A DNA stretch of 9,734 bases from Polaromonas sp. (GTDB lineage Bacteria > Pseudomonadota > Gammaproteobacteria > Burkholderiales > Burkholderiaceae_C). Location: the NCBI GenBank assembly GCA_013205645.1, contig JABMMH010000094.1, positions 1-9,734 of the forward strand, read 5' to 3'. Of the stretch, positions 1-5,489 are shown piece by piece. The position numbers were made by a program, and so were the translations under genes. The first letter of the stretch is position 1. The number at the start of each line of letters is the position of its first letter. A model generated the notes under the pieces. It ran no database searches. It was not told the origin of the DNA and saw only the letters and a list, made by a program, of their open reading frames with translations.

Positions 1-519
1 CGTGATCGGGCCGAAGAACTTGCCGATACCAGCAGTGCCACGTTTTTGCACCGCAAACAGTCCAAACAGGATGATCAGGGTCAGCGGAATCACATAGCGC
101 TTGAAGGCCGGCGACACCACCTCAAGACCTTCCACTGCAGAGAGCACCGAAATGGCGGGGGTGATGACGCCATCGCCGTAAAACAGGCAGGTGCCAAAGA
201 TGCCAACCGCCAGCAACACCCGGCGCAACCGGGGTTTGTCTTTGACCGACTGTGAGGCCAGCGCCAGCATGGCGACCAAGCCGCCCTCGCCGTTGTTGTC
301 GGCGCGCAGCACCAACAACACGTACTTGATCGAAACGATGACGGTCAGCGTCCAAAAGAAGATGGACAAGATGCCGTAGACGTTGTCCGGGCTGAAGGCG
401 ACATGGCCTGAGCCGAAGACTTCTTTGACCGCGTACAGAACGCTGGTGCCGATGTCGCCGTAGACGACGCCGATGGCGCCAAGGGTCAGCGCCGTGAGGG
501 AGGATTTGGAACTTGACAA
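1..519 (-). CDS. kup: Kup-family potassium transporter, downstream tandem copy (N-terminal 173 residues, C-terminus outside window)
   Basis: An open frame runs from a TTG codon at 517-519 to the left edge with no stop. Kup proteins (TC 2.A.72) are inner-membrane K+ uptake carriers, usually described as K+/H+ symporters. The visible part carries the family N-terminus: the first membrane segment with GVVYGDIGTSVLYAV, a second hydrophobic segment (FFWTLTVIVSIKYV), the RADNNGEGG loop and the FYGDGVITPAISVLSAVEGL signature. It aligns without gaps to the first 173 residues of the upstream kup (about 33 differences by hand count). TTG is chosen because it aligns with the GTG start of that paralogue, because an in-frame TAA lies about 60 bases upstream, and because the first in-frame ATG is near residue 84, beyond conserved sequence. 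A weak Shine-Dalgarno (GGGA, 528-531) lies 8 bases before it. Family assignment is certain; the exact start is fairly sure. Confidence 0.93.
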   Translation of the reverse strand, partial: MSSSKSSLTALTLGAIGVVYGDIGTSVLYAVKEVFGSGHVAFSPDNVYGILSIFFWTLTVIVSIKYVLLVLRADNNGEGGLVAMLALASQSVKDKPRLRRVLLAVGIFGTCLFYGDGVITPAISVLSAVEGLEVVSPAFKRYVIPLTLIILFGLFAVQKRGTAGIGKFFGPIT

Positions 520-528
520 AAAAATGGT

Positions 529-572
529 CCCACGGCTTCGACGAGGCTTGCACAGGGCGCTCGTTCCGTGGG
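529..572 (-). promoter_or_regulatory. Leader hairpin followed by a T7 run at the start of the downstream kup
   Basis: Read on the minus strand, a perfect 7-base inverted repeat (CCCACGG at 572-566, CCGTGGG at 535-529) encloses a second 5-base pair of arms (ACGAG and CTCGT). The 3' arm contains the only Shine-Dalgarno-like bases (GGGA). It is followed by ACCA and then seven T (518-524), the last two of which belong to the TTG start codon. A GC-rich stem followed by a T run resembles an intrinsic terminator or attenuator. Burying the ribosome-binding site in the stem would also lower translation. The upstream kup has a hairpin in the equivalent place. Pairing was found by eye; function is inferred. 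Confidence 0.45.
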
Positions 573-577
573 GTTGA

Positions 578-602
578 AGTTACATCGGGAACGCTATTTT
601 GC
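578..602 (-). promoter_or_regulatory. Conserved promoter-proximal element of the downstream kup
   Basis: On the minus strand this reads GCAAAATAGCGTTCCC, then GA, then TGTAACT. It matches 2621-2646 ahead of the other kup, with three substitutions in the first 16 bases, one further change and one inserted base. CAAAAT (601-596) could serve as a -10 box, putting the transcript start near 589 and giving a leader of about 70 bases. I see no good -35 box. It may be a core promoter, an operator or both. Intergenic conservation at this level between paralogues suggests selection or a fairly recent duplication. Confidence 0.45.
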
Positions 603-641
603 ACGCTGTCGAGCTGCTTCAGCGGCAGAAAAACGACGGGC

Positions 642-682
642 AACTGGAAAACAACACAAGCCATGGCGCCTCAACGGCGGCC
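642..682 (-). terminator. Weak candidate terminator after the upstream kup
   Basis: Shortly after the kup stop (TAA at 695-697) the minus strand has a GC-rich stem: GGCCGCC at 682-676 pairs with GGCGCC at 670-665 around the loop GTTGA, with one bulged C. A T-rich stretch (TTGTGTTGTTTT) follows, but only after about four bases, and it is interrupted. This could end transcription poorly or not at all, so partial read-through into the downstream kup is plausible. The rest of the 175-base gap holds only the downstream kup control elements. Confidence 0.25.
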
Positions 683-694
683 TGCTTCAGTGCT

Positions 695-2563
695 TTAGAT
701 TTCCACTTTGCTGCCCAGCTCCACCACGGCGTTGTTCGGCAGGTTCAAAAAGTCGGCGGCCGAACTGGCGTTGCGGTGCATTTGTGCAAACAGCTTCTCG
801 CGCCACTGCGCCATGCCGTCGCCGATGGTCGGGACCACCATGTCGCGCGACAAAAAGTAGCTGGTGGTCATGGGGTCGACTTGGCAGCCTTGGCCGCGCA
901 TCTGCATCAGCGCGCTAGGCACATCGGGGTCATTTTTGAAGCCGTAGTTCAGCACCACTTGCCAGCAGTGCCGTCCCAAAGATGTGATTTCTATGCGTTT
1001 GTCCATGTTGATCCACGGTACCTCGTGGCTGCGCACGGTCACAAACAGGTTGGTCTCGTGCAGCACTTTGTTGTGCTTGAGGTTATGCAGCATGGCGTTC
1101 GGCACGGCACCGGACTCGCTCGTCAAAAATACAGCCGTGCCTTCAACGCGCACAGGCGGGCTGACAAAAACAGCTTCCAAGAAGCTTTTCAAGTCAATCG
1201 AGTCGGCGTGTAGTTTTTTCTTGAGAATGTAACGCCCCTCTTCCCAGGTGACCATCAGGGTGAAGATCGCGCCGGCAATCAGGATGGGAAACCAGCCGCC
1301 TTCGACGAACTTGAGCGCATTCGACGCCAAGAAGGCAAAGTCAATGGCAAAGAAAATGCTCGTCGCGGCGAGGCACAGCGCCAGCGGGTATTTCCAGCCG
1401 TAGCGAATGACGTAAAAGGTCAAAATCGTCGTGATCAGCATGTTCCCGCAGACCGCGATGCCATAAGCCGTTGCCAGCGCGTCGGACGACTTGAAAAACA
1501 CCACGGCCAGAGCGATGGCGACAAACAGTGTCCAGTTGATGAACGGAATGTAGATTTGGCCGGTTTCCTTGATGCTGGTGTGAACCATGTACAGACGCGG
1601 CAAGTAGCCGAGCTGGATGATTTGCTTGGTGGCACTGAATGCCCCCGAGATCAAGGCTTGCGAGGCGATCACCGTGGCCATGGTGGCCAGACCGACCATC
1701 GGCAGCAAAGCCCACTCGGGCATCATCAGGTAAAACGGGTTTTTAACCGCTTCTGGGGTGCTCAGCAGCAAAGCACCTTGGCCGAAGTAGTTCAGCGTCA
1801 AGGCCGGCATGACCACGGCAAACCAGGCTAGCCGAATCGGGCGTTTGCCAAAATGCCCCATGTCGGCGTAGAGCGCCTCGGCGCCAGTGACGCACAGCAC
1901 AATCGCGCCCAAAATGAGAAAAGTGGTGCCCGGGCTGTTCCACATGAAGAGCAGCGCGTAGTGCGGGCTCAGGGCTTTCAAAATAGCCGGGTTCTCGGCG
2001 ATTTGCAGGGCGCCCAAGATGCCGATGGCGATAAACCAGACCATGGTGATGGGGCCAAAGAACTTGCCGATGCCGGCGGTTCCGCGCTTTTGCACGATGA
2101 ACAGCAGCAACAGAATCCCCAGCGTCAGGGGAATCACATACTGGGTGAAGGCGGGGGAGACAATTTCCAAGCCTTCAACCGCGGACAACACCGAAATCGC
2201 CGGGGTGATGACGCCATCGCCATAAAACAGCGCGGCGCCGAACATGCCGACCACCAGCAGTCGCCGCCGCAAGACCGGCTGGTCCTTGACGGCGTTGGAG
2301 GCCAGCGCCAGCAAGGCTGCCGTGCCGCCCTCGCCGTGGTTGTCGGCCCGCAGCACCAGCAACACGTATTTGAGCGAGACGATGACGGTCAAGGTCCAGA
2401 AAAAAATCGACAAAATGCCGAAGATATTGACCGGGTTCAAGTCCACGTGGCCGGTGGCAAAAACCGTTTTAACCGCATACAAGACGCTGGTGCCGATGTC
2501 GCCGTAAACGATACCGATGGCGCCTAGCGTCAGCGCCGAGAGGGAGGATTTTGAACTTGTCAC
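695..2563 (-). CDS. kup: Kup-family potassium transporter, upstream tandem copy (complete)
   Basis: The 622-residue protein has the usual Kup length. Residues 1 to about 440 form the multi-pass (about 12 segment) membrane domain and residues about 445-622 the cytoplasmic C-terminal domain. Visible family motifs are GIVYGDIGTSVLYAV at 17-31, FYGDGVITPAISVLSAVEGLE at 113-133, TGAEALYADMGHFG at 226-239, NYFGQGALLL at 258-267 and ATAYGIAV at 364-371. Kup takes up K+ across the inner membrane, coupled to H+. The first signature has Val where E. coli Kup has Pro (GTSPLY). The start is GTG at 2561-2563, with a Shine-Dalgarno GGTGA 7 bases before it (2571-2575); no in-frame ATG is available upstream. 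It lies 181 bases after gshA and 175 bases before the second kup, each gap having its own promoter-like motif. The family is certain; substrate is inferred from homology. Confidence 0.96.
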   Translation of the reverse strand: MTSSKSSLSALTLGAIGIVYGDIGTSVLYAVKTVFATGHVDLNPVNIFGILSIFFWTLTVIVSLKYVLLVLRADNHGEGGTAALLALASNAVKDQPVLRRRLLVVGMFGAALFYGDGVITPAISVLSAVEGLEIVSPAFTQYVIPLTLGILLLLFIVQKRGTAGIGKFFGPITMVWFIAIGILGALQIAENPAILKALSPHYALLFMWNSPGTTFLILGAIVLCVTGAEALYADMGHFGKRPIRLAWFAVVMPALTLNYFGQGALLLSTPEAVKNPFYLMMPEWALLPMVGLATMATVIASQALISGAFSATKQIIQLGYLPRLYMVHTSIKETGQIYIPFINWTLFVAIALAVVFFKSSDALATAYGIAVCGNMLITTILTFYVIRYGWKYPLALCLAATSIFFAIDFAFLASNALKFVEGGWFPILIAGAIFTLMVTWEEGRYILKKKLHADSIDLKSFLEAVFVSPPVRVEGTAVFLTSESGAVPNAMLHNLKHNKVLHETNLFVTVRSHEVPWINMDKRIEITSLGRHCWQVVLNYGFKNDPDVPSALMQMRGQGCQVDPMTTSYFLSRDMVVPTIGDGMAQWREKLFAQMHRNASSAADFLNLPNNAVVELGSKVEI

Positions 2564-2569
2564 AAAGAA

Positions 2570-2618
2570 TTCACCGGCAGCGGCAGAGCTTGACTCAGGC
2601 TATGGCGCGGCTGGTGAA
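2570..2618 (-). promoter_or_regulatory. Leader inverted repeat covering the ribosome-binding site of the upstream kup
   Basis: On the minus strand TTCACC (2618-2613) is complementary to GGTGAA (2575-2570), separated by 37 bases. The 3' arm contains the Shine-Dalgarno GGTGA for the GTG start at 2563. The inner bases AGC and GCT next to the arms can extend the pairing with a bulge. The 3' arms of the two kup leaders align (GCCGGTGA here, GCCGTGGGA in the other), and the 5' arms differ so that pairing is kept in each. A six-base arm with a long loop could arise by chance, so the parallel with the second gene is the main support. Confidence 0.35.
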
Positions 2619-2620
2619 AT

Positions 2621-2667
2621 AGTTACATTTGGGAGCGTTATTCTGCGCTCCGGCTGACCGCTTGTAA
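2621..2667 (-). promoter_or_regulatory. Putative promoter and conserved element of the upstream kup
   Basis: The minus strand has TTACAA (2667-2662) as a poor -35 box, a 16-base spacer, then CAGAAT (2645-2640) as a possible -10 box (four of six consensus bases). The stretch GCAGAATAACGCTCCC, AAA, TGTAACT (2646-2621) is the element shared with the other kup. A transcript start near 2633 would give a leader of about 70 bases, the same as for the second gene. Two inverted repeats overlap it: GGAGCG/CGCTCC (2632-2637, 2646-2651) across the -10, and TAGTTACA/TGTAACTA (2620-2627, 2663-2670) flanking it. These are candidate operators; no known regulator is recognised. Confidence 0.4.
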
Positions 2668-2712
2668 CTAAGGGGAAGCCACAACGGGCTTAAATTCCCG
2701 TCTTTTGTTGCA

Positions 2713-2734
2713 GTGCAGCAACTGGCTGCTGCAC
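2713..2734 (-). terminator. Hairpin just after gshA
   Basis: A perfect 8-base stem (GTGCAGCA and TGCTGCAC) with a 6-base loop begins 10 bases beyond the gshA stop codon. No T run follows on the minus strand, so it is not a classic intrinsic terminator. It may protect the 3' end of the gshA message or act with Rho. A second small inverted repeat (ACGGG at 2684-2688, CCCGT at 2697-2701) lies just beyond it and has a T-rich tail only on the plus strand, where there is no gene. Confidence 0.4.
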
Positions 2735-2744
2735 CACCCTGTCA

Positions 2745-4040
2745 TCAGTCGTAAACCTCGGCGTCCGGGTCGGTGGCTTCCAGCTCGTAGCTGGCGGCCA
2801 GCATGGCGAGGCGACCGATGACGCCGTACATGTAAAAACGGTTCGGGCTGCTGGAGCCTGGCTTTTGGCCCGGTTGCGGCAAACGGCCGCTGTCGGCAAA
2901 GGCCAGTGGTACAAAGCTGGCGCCTGGGGCATTCAGGTTTTCGTCCACGCCGCGCTCGGCATGGACGCGGTAAAAACCGCCCACCACATAGCGGTCCATC
3001 ATGTAAACCACCGGCTCGGCCACCGCGTCATTGACGCGCTCGTTGGTCAGCACGCCTTCTTGGATGATGACTTCAGTCAGCGCTTGGCCGTCTTTGGTCA
3101 GGCTCATCTTGGTTTTACTCTTGGTGTTCAGGGCGTCGAGGTCTTTGACGTCGCGCACCGTCATGATGCCCATGCCGTGGGTGCCGTTGTCGGCCTTCAC
3201 CACCACAAAGGGTTTTTCGTTGATGCCGTATTCCTTGTATTTACGCCGAATCTTGGTTAACAAGGCGTCGACGTTGGTGCGCAGGCAGTCCATGCCCAAC
3301 TCTTCGGAAAAATTAACTTCCCCGCACTTGGCGTACATCGGGTTGATCAACCACGGGTCCATGCCTAGCAGTTTGCCAAAGCGTTTAGCGACTTCTTCAT
3401 AGGCCTGAAAGTGGCGCGACTTGCGGCGCACCGACCAGCCGGCGTGCAGCGGCGGCAGCAGGTACTGCTCATGCAGGTCTTCCAGCATGCCCGGAATGCC
3501 GGTCGACAAATCGTTGTTCAGCAAGATGGTGCAGGGGTCAAAGTCTTTCAGCCCGAGGCGCCTGTCGGTGCGGATCAGTGGCTCGATGGTGATGCTCTCG
3601 CCGGTTGGCAGCTCTTGCGTGGTTGGCTCTTTGAGGTCCGGGTCCAGCGAGCCAAAGCGAACGTTCAGGCCGGCTTGGTGAAAGATACGCTTGAGCTGCA
3701 GCACGTTGGACAGGTAAAAGCTGTTCTGTGCGTGGTTCTCTGGGACCACCAGAAGGTTTTTGGCTTCCGGGCAGATTTTTTCAATCGCCGCCATCGCCGC
3801 TTGCACGGCCAAAGGCAGCATTTCGGGGGTCAGATTGTTCCAGCCGCCCGGGAACAGGTTGGTGTCCACCGGTGCCAGCTTGAAGCCAGCATTGCGGATG
3901 TCCACAGACGAGTAAAGCGGCGGCGTGTGCTCCATCCACTCCAAGCGAAACCAGCGTTCAATGGCTGGCGTGGAGTCGAGGATGCGTTGTTCCAACTCGT
4001 TGATGGGGCCGTTCAGGGCGGTGATGAGGTGGGGGACCAT
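2745..4040 (-). CDS. gshA: Glutamate-cysteine ligase, proteobacterial GshA type
   Basis: It joins glutamate and cysteine using ATP to form gamma-glutamylcysteine, the first and usually rate-limiting step of glutathione synthesis, in the cytoplasm. The 431-residue protein is recognised as the GshA family first defined in Acidithiobacillus ferrooxidans and common in betaproteobacteria, not the E. coli-type enzyme. Recognisable stretches are the N-terminal SSVDIRNAGFKLAPVDTNLF (44-63) with PGGWNNL after it, a central block with AKCGEVNFSEELGMDCLR (237-254), and KPFVVVKADNGTHGMGIM (276-293), which resembles an ATP-binding glycine-rich loop. The ATG at 4038-4040 gives the expected length; only a weak Shine-Dalgarno (GAAAGTGA) precedes it. 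gshB is not in the window. It starts 135 bases after proA and appears to have its own promoter. Two adjacent TGA codons end the frame. Confidence 0.93.
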   Translation of the reverse strand: MVPHLITALNGPINELEQRILDSTPAIERWFRLEWMEHTPPLYSSVDIRNAGFKLAPVDTNLFPGGWNNLTPEMLPLAVQAAMAAIEKICPEAKNLLVVPENHAQNSFYLSNVLQLKRIFHQAGLNVRFGSLDPDLKEPTTQELPTGESITIEPLIRTDRRLGLKDFDPCTILLNNDLSTGIPGMLEDLHEQYLLPPLHAGWSVRRKSRHFQAYEEVAKRFGKLLGMDPWLINPMYAKCGEVNFSEELGMDCLRTNVDALLTKIRRKYKEYGINEKPFVVVKADNGTHGMGIMTVRDVKDLDALNTKSKTKMSLTKDGQALTEVIIQEGVLTNERVNDAVAEPVVYMMDRYVVGGFYRVHAERGVDENLNAPGASFVPLAFADSGRLPQPGQKPGSSSPNRFYMYGVIGRLAMLAASYELEATDPDAEVYD

Positions 4041-4125
4041 GCGGTCACTTTCAGGTGAATTGTTGTTGTCAGTGCAAAGCGGCTAGGCTTTATGTACACA
4101 TTATGGCCGGGCAAGACCCCAACTC

Positions 4126-4153
4126 ATGTGGGGACATCTGGCTCGCTTACAAG
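4126..4153 (-). promoter_or_regulatory. Candidate sigma-32 (heat-shock) promoter for gshA
   Basis: On the minus strand CTTGTAA (4153-4147), a 13-base spacer and CCCCACAT (4133-4126) match the enterobacterial sigma-32 consensus CTTGAAA, 11-16 bases, CCCCATNT at six of seven and seven of eight positions. A transcript start near 4118 would give a leader of about 77 bases before gshA. Cautions: the -35 box lies in a near-palindrome (CGCTTGTAAGCG), and the -10 box overlaps a 5-base inverted repeat (CCCCA at 4117-4121, TGGGG at 4129-4133) that could instead be a weak hairpin after proA. A CATAAT (4105-4100) further down could be a sigma-70 -10 box without a convincing -35. Confidence 0.45.
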
Positions 4154-4175
4154 CGCTGCTGAGAATACAGTCGGG

Positions 4176-5489
4176 CTAGCCGCGCACTTCGCCTTCACCC
4201 AGCACGATGTATTTCAGCGAGGTCAGGCCTTCAATGCCCACCGGCCCACGGGCATGAAACTTGTCCGTGCTGATGCCAATCTCAGCGCCCAGCCCAAACT
4301 CAAAACCATCGGCGAAGCGGGTGCTCGCATTGACCATGACACTCGCCGAATCGACCTCACGCAAAAAACGCTGAGCGTGGCCGTGGTCACGCGTGATGAT
4401 GGCGTCGGTGTGGTGACTCGAATAGCGGTTGATGTGCGCAATCGCTTCGTCGACGTCCGCCACCACCTTGATGCTGATGACTGGCGCCAGATATTCCTCG
4501 TACCAGTCTTGTTCGGTGGCGAGCTTTAAATTGGCCTTCGGCAAGGCCGCACTCAGCAGGCTGAGGGCTTCGGCATCGCAACGCATTTCGACCTCTTTGG
4601 CGGCGTAGATCGCGCCAATCTTCAGCAGAAAATCAGCCGCCACGGCGCGCGCCACCAGCAAGCCTTCAGTCGCATTGCAAGGGCTGTACTTTTGAGTTTT
4701 GGCGTTGTCGGCAATTTTGACGGCCATGGCGATGTCGCAAAAGTCGTCCACATACACATGGCAATTGCCATCCAGGTGCTTGATAACGGGCACTTTGGCG
4801 TCGCGGCTGATGCGCTCGATCAAGCCTTTGCCGCCGCGCGGAATGATGACGTCGACATATTGCGGCATGGTAATCAGGTGGCCGACGGCTTCACGGTCGA
4901 TGGTCGGCACCAATTGCACGGCCTCGGCCGGCAAACCGGCTTGCACCAGCGCTTGACGCACCAGTGCGGCCAGCGCTTTGTTTGACTCAATGGCTTCAGA
5001 GCCACCGCGCAAAATGCAGGCGTTGCCGCTCTTGATGGCCAGCGACGCGGCTTCAATCGTCACGTTCGGGCGGCTTTCGTAAATCATGCCGAAGACGCCG
5101 ATGGGCACGCGCATTTGGCCGACGCGGATGCCGCTGGGCTGTTGCTTCATACCAATGATCTCGCCAATCACGTCGGGCATGGCGGCGAGTTGTTCGCAAC
5201 CCAGCGCCACGGTTTCCAAGGCGTCGGCGCTGAGCTTGAGGCGGTCCAGCATCGGGCCGTCCAAGCCAGCTGTGACCGCGTGGTCGAGGTCGCGCTGGTT
5301 GGCTGTTTTCAGTGCTGCAAATTGCTCGCGCAACAGACCGGCCAACATCAGCAAAGCCTGGTTCTTCATGGCGGTAGGCGCTTTGGCCATCAGCGCTGAG
5401 GCGGCTTTGGCTTTGACGCCGAGGGCGTCCATCAAGCGTGCGACGTCGCCGTCGCGGGACAGTTCTTCAGGAGTGGCGGTCGTCATCAT
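4176..5489 (-). CDS. proA: Glutamate-5-semialdehyde dehydrogenase (gamma-glutamyl phosphate reductase)
   Basis: It reduces gamma-glutamyl phosphate with NADPH to glutamate-5-semialdehyde, the second step of proline synthesis, in the cytoplasm. From the ATG at 5487-5489 the protein has 437 residues (E. coli ProA has 417). Motifs seen: VPIGVFGMIYESRPNVT (about 128-144), LRGGSEAIESNKAL (about 160-173), the catalytic cysteine in KYSPCNATEGLL (Cys about 271), and the C-terminal NASTRFADGFEFGLGAEIGI block. The frame extends to a GTG at 5514-5516, but that would overlap holA by 31 bases. The ATG forms an ATGA overlap with the holA stop, typical of translational coupling; a second ATG follows at once. 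ProB, its usual partner, is not in the window. The extra 10-20 N-terminal residues are unconserved. Confidence 0.96.
   Translation of the reverse strand: MMTTATPEELSRDGDVARLMDALGVKAKAASALMAKAPTAMKNQALLMLAGLLREQFAALKTANQRDLDHAVTAGLDGPMLDRLKLSADALETVALGCEQLAAMPDVIGEIIGMKQQPSGIRVGQMRVPIGVFGMIYESRPNVTIEAASLAIKSGNACILRGGSEAIESNKALAALVRQALVQAGLPAEAVQLVPTIDREAVGHLITMPQYVDVIIPRGGKGLIERISRDAKVPVIKHLDGNCHVYVDDFCDIAMAVKIADNAKTQKYSPCNATEGLLVARAVAADFLLKIGAIYAAKEVEMRCDAEALSLLSAALPKANLKLATEQDWYEEYLAPVISIKVVADVDEAIAHINRYSSHHTDAIITRDHGHAQRFLREVDSASVMVNASTRFADGFEFGLGAEIGISTDKFHARGPVGIEGLTSLKYIVLGEGEVRG

Noticed and set aside
122..664. 180-codon minus-strand frame across the start of the downstream kup
   Set aside because: It is a different frame from the one that aligns with Kup. 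Its Arg/His-rich sequence is an out-of-frame reading. I considered a frameshifted kup, but the correct frame is open from the TTG to the window edge.
599..1213. 204-codon plus-strand frame opposite the kup 3' end
   Set aside because: Antisense shadow without a ribosome-binding site or recognisable family.
1853..2527. 224-codon plus-strand frame opposite the upstream kup
   Set aside because: Antisense shadow of a certain membrane protein; hydrophilic Gln/Asp/His-rich composition typical of reverse-complemented hydrophobic codons.
2684..2709. Small inverted repeat with T-rich tail on the plus strand, terminator-like
   Set aside because: Only a 5-base stem with an 8-base loop, and no plus-strand gene precedes it; probably chance.
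4076..4091. AAAGC/GCTTT inverted repeat in the gshA leader as a possible riboswitch part
   Set aside because: Five-base arms and a leader of under 80 bases; no resemblance to a known riboswitch class.
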